This document shows positions 17,104-24,692 of a DNA stretch of 64,000 bases, piece by piece. The notes under the pieces are model-generated. The model saw only the letters and a program-made list of their open reading frames with translations. It had not been told where the DNA came from and did no database searches. Position 1 is the stretch's first letter. Every line of letters begins with the position of its first letter. The DNA is taken from NCBI RefSeq assembly GCF_016862555.1, contig NZ_BONE01000021.1:1-64000 (forward strand). Reading direction: 5' to 3'. Made by a program: the position numbers and the translations under genes. The stretch comes from Asanoa siamensis (GTDB taxonomy: Bacteria > Actinomycetota > Actinomycetes > Mycobacteriales > Micromonosporaceae).

Positions 17104-18665
17104 CCGACTTTCTGCTTCGTGTAGGTGAAGCAGCGCTTGGTGACGGTCGGCCAGTCGACGCCGAGGATGGGCTCGGCCTCGGCGGCGGACGGGCGGCCGC
17201 CGCGCAGCACCGCGTCGGCGAAGCGCATCAGCTTGTCGTGGCCGTACTGGTCGGCGATGCACCGGGTGGCGTAGTAGCCGAGGCCGTAGGCGCCGTCGAT
17301 CTGCCAGTCCGGCGCGTTGTCCTTGGGGACCAGCTTCTCCAGGTCGCCCTTGAACTTCTTCTCGCGCACCATCCGTCGCGAGTTGAGCTCCCGGTCGTAC
17401 GCGTTGACGGGGCGGCCGTCCCACTCGACGTACTCGGCGATGCCCTCCGTGAGCCACCAGTTCTCGCCGTTGTAGTCGCGGTAGTCCCGGCCGGCGAGCG
17501 TCGCCACGTGGCCCATCTCGTGCTTCATCACCGACTCGGCGTACCCGCGGGAGAGCTCGTCGGCCCGCAGCACGATGTCGGAGCGCTCGTCGGAGGACGG
17601 GATGGCGAAGCCGATCGCCCAGTCCTCGGTGCCGCCGAACCACTTCTTCCAGTCGCTCGCACCGGCGAGGTAGACGACGTAGCGGTCGGGCTTCTCGCCG
17701 AGCACGTACCGGTCGGCGATCTTCGCGGCGCGCTCGGCGGCGGGCAGGAACGACCGGGCGCGGCTCGAGAGCGCGGCGGGCGCGGCCACGATGGCCCGCG
17801 ACCCGACGGCGGCGGTCAACGTGGAGACCTCCCACGGCTGCGGCCCGTTGGCGTTGGTGACGTTGGAGAACGTGACCAGTTGGTAGCCCTTGGCCGAGTC
17901 CCGCCAGACGGTGTCGACCAGGAGCTTCTGGTTCTCGCAGCTCGTGACGACGTAGCAGTGGCTGATCGACAGGCCGACACCCCACTGGTCGAACCCGCCG
18001 ACGGGCTTGTCGTCGGTGGGCCCGCTGTCGAGCGCGATGGTGAAGGCGCTGGCCTTCATGGCGCGCAGGGAGCGGAAGCGGCGCTCGAGCTCGGCGCGGA
18101 TCTTCTTGTCGGCGGCGGGCTTCACGAAGGCGCCGAGGTTGCCGTCGCGCATGGCCTTGTTCATGGCGGCGAGGGAGTCGGTGATCCGCGCCTTGGCCCA
18201 GGCGTGCTTGACGAACGGCGGGTCGCCGGGCTGGGGCGAGGCGGGCGGTCCGGTGGGGGTCGCACTGGCGGTCGGGGACGGGGCGGCGGCGGTGGCGGGC
18301 TCGTCGGGGGAGCCGGAGGTGAGCACGACGAGGGCGGGTACGGCGAGCAGCAGGACGACGAACGTCACCACCAGGCCGACGAGCAGGCCCCGCTTGCGCT
18401 TGGGCGCGGGCAGAAGCCCGGGAGGCAGGTCCGCGGGCTGCCCCACCGCAACCCCTGCCGGCGCGGGCTGGCCGGGGACGGGCTCGCTTGCGGTGGGCTG
18501 GTCCGGGGTTGGCTTGTCCGGGGTCGGTGCCTCGGGCCGGACGACCGGCTGGTCCGGGACCGGCTGCTCCGGTGCGGGCCGCGCGTCGACCGGTGGGTGC
18601 GCCGTCGGCGGTGGGACCGGCGTCGTGTCGCCGGTCTCGTTCGGATCGATATCCCCGTATGCCAC
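17100..18665 (-). CDS. Membrane-anchored protein with extracytoplasmic gluzincin (peptidase MA-like) domain
   Basis: A 521-residue protein. Residues 1-90 are a Pro-rich cytoplasmic segment with repeated PDQP/PDKP motifs, a membrane helix lies at about 93-115, then a Ser/Pro/Thr linker and an extracellular domain. [10 protein letters not shown] (HExxH, residues 382-386) followed by [13 protein letters not shown] about 20 residues later gives the His, His, Glu zinc ligands of gluzincin metalloproteases. The preceding domain (150-280) resembles NTF2-like folds. Substrate unknown. GTG 18665 lies 8 nt after TAGCGT, suggesting a near-leaderless mRNA. The 3' end overlaps the APC gene by 4 bp. Confidence 0.78.
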   Translation of the reverse strand: MAYGDIDPNETGDTTPVPPPTAHPPVDARPAPEQPVPDQPVVRPEAPTPDKPTPDQPTASEPVPGQPAPAGVAVGQPADLPPGLLPAPKRKRGLLVGLVVTFVVLLLAVPALVVLTSGSPDEPATAAAPSPTASATPTGPPASPQPGDPPFVKHAWAKARITDSLAAMNKAMRDGNLGAFVKPAADKKIRAELERRFRSLRAMKASAFTIALDSGPTDDKPVGGFDQWGVGLSISHCYVVTSCENQKLLVDTVWRDSAKGYQLVTFSNVTNANGPQPWEVSTLTAAVGSRAIVAAPAALSSRARSFLPAAERAAKIADRYVLGEKPDRYVVYLAGASDWKKWFGGTEDWAIGFAIPSSDERSDIVLRADELSRGYAESVMKHEMGHVATLAGRDYRDYNGENWWLTEGIAEYVEWDGRPVNAYDRELNSRRMVREKKFKGDLEKLVPKDNAPDWQIDGAYGLGYYATRCIADQYGHDKLMRFADAVLRGGRPSAAEAEPILGVDWPTVTKRCFTYTKQKVG

Positions 18666-18755
18666 GACCCGACACGCTACGTCCCTCGCGCCCGTAAATG
18701 ATCATCCGTTCGGTCGGGACCCTTGGCGTCGCGGCGGTGGGGCGACAATGGGCGT

Positions 18756-19331
18756 GTGAACGGGGATCTCGTACGCGTCAGCAAGCGCCTCTCCGCCGTG
18801 CTCCGGCACCGGCCGGGCAGCGTCGGCCTGACCCTCGACGAGCAGGGCTGGGTCGAGGTCGACACGCTGCTCGCCGCAATGAACGCGCACGGCCGGCCCG
18901 TCACCCGCGACATGCTCGACGCGGTGGTGGCCGGCAACGACAAGCGCCGGTTCGCGATCAGCCCTGGCGCCGACGGGCGCGACCGGATCCGCGCGAGTCA
19001 GGGCCACTCCGTACCCGTCGATCTCGCCCTGCCCGACACGCCGCCGCCGGCGGTGCTCTTTCACGGCACGTCGGCCGGCGCCGTGCCGTCGATCCTGGAA
19101 AGCGGCCTGGTCAAGGGTCGCCGGCACGCCGTGCACCTGTCCGTCGACACCCGCACGGCCCGCGTCGTCGGCGCCCGGCGGGCCGGCCCCGTCGCGATCC
19201 TCGAGGTCGACGCGGCCGCTATGGCCGCCGCCGGGCATCGCTTCCAGTGCAGCGCCAACGGCGTCTGGCTGACGGCGCACGTTCCGCCGACGTTCATCCG
19301 CCGGCTCGACCCGGAGCGGCCGGGCGCGTGA
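18756..19331 (+). CDS. kptA: RNA 2'-phosphotransferase (KptA/Tpt1 family)
   Basis: A 191-residue protein that removes a 2'-phosphate from RNA by transferring it to NAD. SKRLSAVLRHRPGSVGLTLDEQGWVEV is the N-terminal winged-helix signature with the conserved Arg-His-Arg. FHGTSAGAVPSILESGL and RHAVHLSVD form the ADP-ribosyltransferase-like catalytic part. Bacteria generally lack the splicing ligase that leaves 2'-phosphates, so its natural substrate is unclear. GTG 18756 was chosen: GACAAT ends 6 nt before it. The gene for the RCK_N membrane protein follows 22 bp downstream with its own promoter-like hexamer. Confidence 0.93.
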   Translation: MNGDLVRVSKRLSAVLRHRPGSVGLTLDEQGWVEVDTLLAAMNAHGRPVTRDMLDAVVAGNDKRRFAISPGADGRDRIRASQGHSVPVDLALPDTPPPAVLFHGTSAGAVPSILESGLVKGRRHAVHLSVDTRTARVVGARRAGPVAILEVDAAAMAAAGHRFQCSANGVWLTAHVPPTFIRRLDPERPGA

Positions 19332-19341
19332 CCCGGGTGGC

Positions 19342-19347
19342 TACGAT
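19342..19347 (+). promoter_or_regulatory. -10 hexamer TACGAT, 6 nt before a GTG start
   Basis: TACGAT followed by 6 nt and then GTG 19354 places the expected transcription start on the start codon. The same layout is seen at 21106-21111 (TAGGCT) before the marR-like gene. Confidence 0.55.
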
Positions 19348-19353
19348 CCGGGC

Positions 19354-21108
19354 GTGTCCACGGACGGCCGGTTCCTGGTGTGGGGCGACAACACCCTCGC
19401 GCGCCGGCTCGCCAGCGAACTGATCAACTCCTACGGCGTACCCGTCACCGTGATCGTCCGGTCCGCCGACGCGGACCAGGCGCCCGACATCGCCGACCTG
19501 GAGCCACGGACCGGCGATCCCGACCTGCGCCCGGTGCTGGTCGAGGCGGCGCGGCTCACCCCGGACGTGCTCAGCCGGGCCGGCGTCGCCGACGCGACCG
19601 CGGTCGCCCTGGTCGAGCGCGACGACGTGGCCAATGTGGACGCTGCCATGATGGTCCGCGAGCTCAACAAGACCGCGCGGATCGTGGTCCGGGTGTTCAA
19701 CCCGATCCTCGCCGAGGCCGTGAAGGAGATGCTCGGCGACTGCGGCGTGCTCTCCGGCTCGGAGATCGCGGCGCCGGCGTTCGTCGCGGCCGCGCTCGGT
19801 GACGACGTGCCGACGTACGTCCGGCTCACCGACGAGTTCCTGGTCACCGCCCACCGCGACGAGAACCCCGACCCGGAGGAGGTCGTCTGCGGCTTGGCGG
19901 TCCTCGACGGCCGGACGGAGCCGGAGACGCTGCCGGACGACGACGCGGCCGCCGACCTGCTGCTGGTCCGCCGCTACGGCGAGCCGCCCAAACCGGCGCC
20001 GCGACCGCGCCGCCAACCGCTGCGGGTCACCCGGCTCGTGCTCGGCCGGCGCCGGCTGCGCTACGGGCTGGCGGGCGTCGCCGGCCTCCTCGGGATCAGC
20101 ACGGTCCTGCTGGCGATCGTGCGCGGCCTCAACCCGTGGGAGGCCGCCTACCTGGCGGTGGTCACGGCGCTCGGCGGCATCGAGGGCGAGGTCACCGGCA
20201 GCGCGGTCGAGCACGTGGTGCTGGCGACCCTCGCGCTGGCCGGCGTGGCGCTGGTCCCGTTCATCACGGTGCTGATCGTCGAGGCGGTCGTCACCGCCCG
20301 CCTGGCCCTCAACTCGGGCGCGCTCACCCGGCCGGTGGCCGACCACGTCGTCATCGTGGGGCTCGGCAACGTCGGTACGCGGGTGCTGCGCGAACTGCAC
20401 AGCTTCGGCGTCGACCTGGTCTGCGTCGACCGCTCGGCCGACGCCCGCGGCGTCGCGGTGGCCCGTGAGCTGGGCGTCCCGGTGATCATCGGCAACGGCA
20501 ACAGCGCCGAGACGCTGCGGGCCGCCTCGGTGGACACCGCCCGGGCGCTGCTCGTGCTCTCCACCGACGACGTGTCCAACCTGGAGACCGCGCTGCTCGG
20601 GCGGGCGCTGCACGGCCCCGGGCTGCGGGTCGTGCTCCGCCTCTACGACGAGGGCTTCGCCCGCCGGGTCAAGGGCAGCTTCAAGCTCACCCTCTCCCGC
20701 AGCGTCTCCTACCTGGCCGCGCCGGCCTTCGCGGCCGCCCTGTTCGGCCGCGAGGTGATCGACGCGATCCCGGTCGGCCGCCGGGTGCTGCTGGTCGCCG
20801 AACTGCCGGTCGGGGCTGGCTCCGACCTGGAGGGCCGGCTCTGTCCCGAGGTCAACAGACCCCAGGAGGTACGGCTGATCGCCGTGCGCACCGGCCGGAT
20901 CGGGCAGACACTGTGGACCGTGCCGCAGCGGCGCCGGCTCGCCCGCACCGACTCGCTGATCGTCGTGGCCACCCGGGCCGGGCTCGCCGGGCTGCTCGCC
21001 CGCACCCGCGCCAACCCGGACGCGCCGCCGCTGCCGGAGCCGGAGCCACTGCGGTTGCTGACCCAGCACAGCCGCCAGCAGCGCACACGGGACGGTGACG
21101 CTCCGTAG
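19354..21108 (+). CDS. Two-domain RCK_N (TrkA-N) membrane protein, putative potassium channel/regulator
   Basis: A 584-residue protein: an N-terminal Rossmann RCK_N domain (FLVWGDNTLARRLASEL, lacking a full GxGxxG), two membrane helices at about 227-310 with a short re-entrant-like stretch (VVTALGGIEGEVTG), then a second RCK_N domain with intact VVIVGLGNVGTRVLREL and an acidic ribose-binding end (LVCVDRS). The order RCK_N-2TM-RCK_N resembles prokaryotic K+ channel proteins, but the potassium filter TVGYG is absent. Ion selectivity is therefore uncertain. TACGAT ends exactly 6 nt before GTG 19354, pointing to leaderless transcription. Confidence 0.8.
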   Translation: MSTDGRFLVWGDNTLARRLASELINSYGVPVTVIVRSADADQAPDIADLEPRTGDPDLRPVLVEAARLTPDVLSRAGVADATAVALVERDDVANVDAAMMVRELNKTARIVVRVFNPILAEAVKEMLGDCGVLSGSEIAAPAFVAAALGDDVPTYVRLTDEFLVTAHRDENPDPEEVVCGLAVLDGRTEPETLPDDDAAADLLLVRRYGEPPKPAPRPRRQPLRVTRLVLGRRRLRYGLAGVAGLLGISTVLLAIVRGLNPWEAAYLAVVTALGGIEGEVTGSAVEHVVLATLALAGVALVPFITVLIVEAVVTARLALNSGALTRPVADHVVIVGLGNVGTRVLRELHSFGVDLVCVDRSADARGVAVARELGVPVIIGNGNSAETLRAASVDTARALLVLSTDDVSNLETALLGRALHGPGLRVVLRLYDEGFARRVKGSFKLTLSRSVSYLAAPAFAAALFGREVIDAIPVGRRVLLVAELPVGAGSDLEGRLCPEVNRPQEVRLIAVRTGRIGQTLWTVPQRRRLARTDSLIVVATRAGLAGLLARTRANPDAPPLPEPEPLRLLTQHSRQQRTRDGDAP

Positions 21109-21117
21109 GCTGGCGAG

Positions 21118-21621
21118 GTGAGCACCGTCGACGGTCCCTCCGCCCGCGCTTCGCGGCGCCAGCACGCGCACACGATCATGACCGCGCTGCGCGAGCTGCG
21201 GGTCCAGCTGTCGCTGCTCAATCGTCAGGTCGGCGCGCACGCCGAACTCAAGGACGTCGACGTGGACTGCTTCGAGCTGGTCAACCGCGAGGGACCGATG
21301 AGCCCGACCGCGCTCGCCCGCCGGGCCGGGTTACATCCGGCGACCATGACGGGCGTCCTGGACCGCCTCGAACGCGGCGGCTGGGTGACCCGCGAACGGG
21401 ACTTCGCCGACCGCCGGGCGGTCACGGTGCAGGCGGTCCGGGGCCGGGCCGCCGAACTGGTCCGGCTGTACGCGGGCCTGGCCCGCGGCATCGACGAGCT
21501 GTGCGCCGGGTACGGCGAGGACGACCTGGCGCTGGTCGCCGACTTCGTCCGCCGGGCGACCCTGGCGGGCCGACAGGCCACCGACGCGCTCGCCACCCAC
21601 AGGATGGGGGGATCGCCTTGA
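21118..21621 (+). CDS. MarR family transcriptional regulator
   Basis: A 167-residue winged-helix protein. The DNA-binding part reads MSPTALARRAGLHPATMTGVLDRLERGGWVTRERDFADRR in overlapping segments, with the Asp-Arg of the wing. Flanking helices form the dimer interface. It starts 9 bp after the RCK_N gene, but TAGGCT ends exactly 6 nt before GTG 21118, so it may also be transcribed alone as a leaderless mRNA. Targets are unknown; no palindrome was noticed nearby. Confidence 0.87.
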   Translation: MSTVDGPSARASRRQHAHTIMTALRELRVQLSLLNRQVGAHAELKDVDVDCFELVNREGPMSPTALARRAGLHPATMTGVLDRLERGGWVTRERDFADRRAVTVQAVRGRAAELVRLYAGLARGIDELCAGYGEDDLALVADFVRRATLAGRQATDALATHRMGGSP

Positions 21622-21654
21622 TTAGTCGTACAGGTGTTCGATAGCCTTTCGCTC

Positions 21655-21933
21655 GTGGAGATCGTGGGGCGATGGTGGAACGGTGACCGCAACAGCCGCA
21701 CGCGGCGCGACATCTGGCTGCACCGCGACGCTGATGCCGGTGGGTGGCTGGTGCGGGCCCGGGCGGGCGACAAGGACCGCGACGTCACGTGGCCCGCGTT
21801 CCACGAGGAGTGGGCGGCCCGCGCCTGGGTCGACCGTTTGATGGCCGCCTCCACCGGGGGCCGGGTGATCTGGAAAGACCTGACCAAGGTCGTCCGCAAA
21901 CCACCGGAGGGCGGGTGGTCGTCACGGGTGTAG
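21655..21933 (+). CDS. Small conserved-looking hypothetical protein
   Basis: A 92-residue soluble protein rich in Trp, Arg and Asp (WWNGDRNSRTRRDIWLHRD, WLVRARAGDKDRDVTWPAF). I do not recognise the family. GTG 21655 is preferred over GTG 21634: TAGCCT (21642-21647) ends 7 nt before it and TTGATT (21618-21623) lies 18 nt further up, giving a full leaderless promoter. The even use of codons and the promoter argue that it is a real gene. Confidence 0.6.
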   Translation: MEIVGRWWNGDRNSRTRRDIWLHRDADAGGWLVRARAGDKDRDVTWPAFHEEWAARAWVDRLMAASTGGRVIWKDLTKVVRKPPEGGWSSRV

Positions 21934-22018
21934 GGCCCTTGTCTCGCGGTCAACGTGAGCCGCACCAGGGACGCCAGCAGACCGCGGCTGGGCCGCCGCG
22001 GGCCGCGGGCCGCGGCCA

Positions 22019-22150
22019 GGCCCGGCGCGAGCCGGCGGCTACGCCCGTCGCGAGCCGCGGGCAGGCCCGGCACGGGCCGGCGGCTACGCCCGTCGCGAGC
22101 CGCGGGTAGGCCCGTCGCGGGCCGCGGCTACGCCCGTCGCGGGCCGCGTT
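22019..22150. repeat. GC-rich tandem repeat, about 45-bp unit, 3 copies
   Basis: Units at 22019-22063 and 22064-22108 (45 bp each, three or fewer differences) and a shortened 42-bp unit at 22109-22150, all beginning GGCCCG and containing GCTACGCCCGTCGCG. The repeat fills most of the 253-bp gap between the small hypothetical gene and the mannosyltransferase gene. It is not part of a convincing reading frame and its arms (GCGGGCCGCG-type) can form hairpins. Confidence 0.85.
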
Positions 22151-22174
22151 GGCCCGTAAGGCAGGCTCGAGCAC

Positions 22175-22180
22175 TATGAT
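22175..22180 (+). promoter_or_regulatory. -10 hexamer TATGAT of the mannosyltransferase gene
   Basis: TATGAT, one base from the TATAAT consensus, followed by 6 nt and GTG 22187. This predicts a leaderless transcript. A convincing -35 is not visible (TTGGCC at 22149-22154 is 20 nt away and inside the repeat). Confidence 0.6.
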
Positions 22181-22186
22181 CGCGCG

Positions 22187-23854
22187 GTGCGCGCGACGGT
22201 CGAAGTCACCCAGCGCCGTCTCGCGTCCGTCGACCCGCGCGGCAGCGCCGCTTCGTGGTACGCGACCGGCTTCGTGGTGCTCGTCGCCGCGGTCCTGCGG
22301 TTCCACGGGCTGGCACAGCCGCAGGGCAAGTTGTTCGACGAGACCTACTACGCCAAGGACGGCTGGGGTCTGCTCACCAAGGGCGTCGAGTGGAACTACC
22401 GCGACGACGGCCCGGCCTACGTCGTGCACCCGCCGCTCGGCAAGTGGTTGATCGCGCTCGGCGAGTGGGCGTTCGGCTACTACGACATCGACGGCGACCA
22501 GCGGCTGACCGGGCACCTCGCCAACATGCCGCCCGAGTTCGGCTGGCGCTTCTCGGCCGCCGTCGCCGGCACGATCTCGGTGCTGCTGATCGTCCGGATC
22601 GGCCGGCGCCTGTTCGGCTCCACCCTGCTCGGCTGCGCGGCCGGCCTCCTGCTGGCCCTCGACGGCTTCCACCTGGTGCTGTCCCGGGTCGCGATGCTCG
22701 ACATCTTCCTGCTGCTCTTCGTGCTGGCCACCTTCGGCGTCCTGCTCGTCGACCGCGACCACCGCCGGGCGGCCTGGCTACGGGCCCTGGGCTACGGCCC
22801 AGCAGACCGGCCCGCAAGCGGCCCCACAAACGGCGCGGACGGCCCAGACCGCCTCGCAGACGGCGCCGCGATCGATCCCGCAGACGGCGCTGCGAACGGC
22901 CCTACGGACCGCCCCGCAGACCGCGCCGCGGACGGCGCCGAGCCCGCCACCGGCATCCCGTGGCTGCGGCTGCTCGCGGCCCTGCTGTTCGGCTGCGCCG
23001 TAGCCACCAAGTGGAGCGCGCTCTTCTTCCTCCCCGTCTTCGCCCTCCTGATCCTCTGGTGGGACGCCGGCGCCCGGCGCTCCGCCGGGGTCGCCCGGCC
23101 CTGGCGCGAAACGCTGCGCCGCGAGTCCGGCTGGCTGGCCGCGTGCGCCGTCGTGATCGCCGCCGTCTACCTCGCGTCGTGGTCCGGCTGGCTGCTCACC
23201 GACCACGGCTACTACCGGCACTACCGGGCCGACACAGGCCGCTCCGAACTGCCGGTCATCGGTGCCCTGCAGAACCTCGTGCACTACCACCAGCAGGCGT
23301 TCGGCTTCCACTCCACGCTGCAGGACAAGCATCCGAGCCAGTCCTGGCCCTGGCAGTGGCTGCTGCTCGGCAAACCGGTCACCGTGCACCTGGCCTACCC
23401 GGGCGCCCCCTGGGGCACCGCGCCCGTCTCCGAGATCGTGCTGCTCGGCACCCCGCTGCTCTGGTGGTCGTTCCTGCCAACCCTGGTCGCCAGCGGCTGG
23501 CTCGCCGTCGCCCGCCGCGACTGGCGCCCCGCCGCCATCCTGCTGGTCGTCGCGGCCGGCCTGCTGCCCTGGTTCTACTACGCCGTCGACGCCCACCGCG
23601 TCATGTTCAACTTCTACACGGCCCCGATCCTGCCGTTCATGGTGCTCGCGGTCGTCTACGTGCTGGGCGTGGTGATCGGTCCACCAGGCCCGGAACACGC
23701 CGACCGCCGCCTGATCGGCGCCGTCTCCGCCGGCGCGTACCTGGTGCTGGTCGTGCTCTGCTTCGCCTACTTCCACGCACTCTTCGTCGGCGACTTCCTC
23801 CCGTACGCGGACTGGGCCGACCGCATGTGGCTCGGCAGCCGCTGGCACCCCTAA
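22187..23854 (+). CDS. pmt: Protein O-mannosyltransferase (PMT family, GT39)
   Basis: A 555-residue multi-pass membrane enzyme that transfers mannose from polyprenyl-phosphate-mannose to exported proteins. KLFDETYYAKDGWGLL carries the catalytic Asp-Glu of the first outer loop; VHPPLGKWLIALGEWAFGY, WRFSAAVAGTISV and LSRVAMLDIFLLLF are typical actinobacterial PMT segments. The C-terminal part holds further TM helices (PFMVLAVVYVLGVVIG). Between about residues 204 and 262 lies a low-complexity Ala/Asp/Pro/Gly insert absent from usual family members. Exported Thr/Pro-rich linkers, such as that of the sugar dehydrogenase, are natural targets. Confidence 0.9.
   Translation: MRATVEVTQRRLASVDPRGSAASWYATGFVVLVAAVLRFHGLAQPQGKLFDETYYAKDGWGLLTKGVEWNYRDDGPAYVVHPPLGKWLIALGEWAFGYYDIDGDQRLTGHLANMPPEFGWRFSAAVAGTISVLLIVRIGRRLFGSTLLGCAAGLLLALDGFHLVLSRVAMLDIFLLLFVLATFGVLLVDRDHRRAAWLRALGYGPADRPASGPTNGADGPDRLADGAAIDPADGAANGPTDRPADRAADGAEPATGIPWLRLLAALLFGCAVATKWSALFFLPVFALLILWWDAGARRSAGVARPWRETLRRESGWLAACAVVIAAVYLASWSGWLLTDHGYYRHYRADTGRSELPVIGALQNLVHYHQQAFGFHSTLQDKHPSQSWPWQWLLLGKPVTVHLAYPGAPWGTAPVSEIVLLGTPLLWWSFLPTLVASGWLAVARRDWRPAAILLVVAAGLLPWFYYAVDAHRVMFNFYTAPILPFMVLAVVYVLGVVIGPPGPEHADRRLIGAVSAGAYLVLVVLCFAYFHALFVGDFLPYADWADRMWLGSRWHP
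22800..22944. repeat. Degenerate 12-bp-type repeats inside the mannosyltransferase gene
   Basis: Variants of gcaGACGGCGCC / GCAGACCGCGCC / CGGACCGCCCCG recur about ten times in frame and encode ADGAA/ADRPA-like residues. They form a polar cytosolic or loop insert between hydrophobic segments. No frameshift results because units are multiples of 3. Confidence 0.7.
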
Positions 23855-23879
23855 CTGTCAGATTCCCGAAAAGGCCCGG

Positions 23880-24680
23880 TCAGGGCGCCGCCACCGCCAA
23901 CGGGACCGCGCCCTTGCGCGCCCAGTCGTGGCTGATGTCGGCCGCGCAGCGCAGCAGCCGCGGCAAATGTTCTTCCGTCAGGCGCTCCACCGACGTCTCG
24001 GCGGCGTGCACCGTCACGTTGACCGCCGCGACCACCGTGCCGTCGCCGTCGCGGACCGGGGCCGCCACCGAGCGGATGCCCGGCGCCAGGTCCTGGTCGG
24101 CCAGCGCCCAACCCTTGGCCCGCACCTCGCGCAGGGTCAAGTCGAGGTCGTCCCGCCCCGCCCGCGCCCGCGGTGTGATGCCGGAGCGCGAGGGCTCGGC
24201 CAGCGCCGCGTCCAGCTCGCCCGGCGCCAGCGCCGCCAGCAGGACCTTGCCCATCGAGGTCGCCGGTGCCGGGAAGCGGGTGCCGATCGAGACCGCGAGG
24301 GTCACGATCTTGGGCACCGCCACCCGGGCCACGTAGACGATGTCGGCGCCGTCGAGCTGGGCCATCGAGGTCGACTCGTTGGTCTGCGCGACCAGCCGCT
24401 CCATGTGCGGCCGGGCCACGTCCCACATGCTCAGCGAGTTGACGTACGCCATGCCGAGCTCGAGCACCCGCGGCGTCAGCGCGTAGCCGCGGTCGGCGGC
24501 CCGCACGTAGCCCAGCTCCTCGAGGGTGAGCAGGATCCGCCGGACCGTCGGCCGGGCCAGCCCGGTCGCGCCCGCGAGGTCGCTGAGCGTACGCACGGGC
24601 TGGCCGGGCTGGAACGAACGGAGCACGTCGAGCCCACGGGCCAGCGCTTCGATGAAGTCAGGTCCGGTCTCGCGCGCCAT
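23880..24680 (-). CDS. IclR family transcriptional regulator
   Basis: A 266-residue regulator. The N-terminal winged helix covers about 10-70 (ALARGLDVLRSF, SDLAGATGLARPTVRRILLTL) and the C-terminal IclR ligand domain about 85-250 (SMAQLDGADIVYVARV, PAPATSMGKVLLAALAP, SVAAPVRDGDGTVVAAVNVTV). The sequence style is that of PcaR/PobR/PcaU regulators of aromatic-acid breakdown. It lies 12 bp downstream of the amidohydrolase gene in the same direction, so it is likely in that operon. The mirrored operators at 26.1-26.3 kb are its probable binding sites. Confidence 0.9.
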   Translation of the reverse strand: MARETGPDFIEALARGLDVLRSFQPGQPVRTLSDLAGATGLARPTVRRILLTLEELGYVRAADRGYALTPRVLELGMAYVNSLSMWDVARPHMERLVAQTNESTSMAQLDGADIVYVARVAVPKIVTLAVSIGTRFPAPATSMGKVLLAALAPGELDAALAEPSRSGITPRARAGRDDLDLTLREVRAKGWALADQDLAPGIRSVAAPVRDGDGTVVAAVNVTVHAAETSVERLTEEHLPRLLRCAADISHDWARKGAVPLAVAAP

Positions 24681-24692
24681 CCCGCAATGCTT

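Noticed and set aside
15195-18701. A very long open frame (over 1100 codons) on the plus strand across two genes
   Set aside because: It is an Arg/Gly/Ala-rich out-of-frame shadow of the APC permease and an antisense shadow of the gluzincin gene; both of those have clear family motifs and normal codon bias.
22019-22150. Tandem repeat as coding sequence extending the upstream small ORF
   Set aside because: The hypothetical gene ends at 21933 with a normal stop; frames through the repeat have no start with a ribosome binding site and give pure Arg/Pro/Ala repeats.
21960-22160. The GC-rich tandem repeat as a CRISPR array
   Set aside because: Units are directly adjacent with no spacers, only three copies exist, and no cas genes are present.
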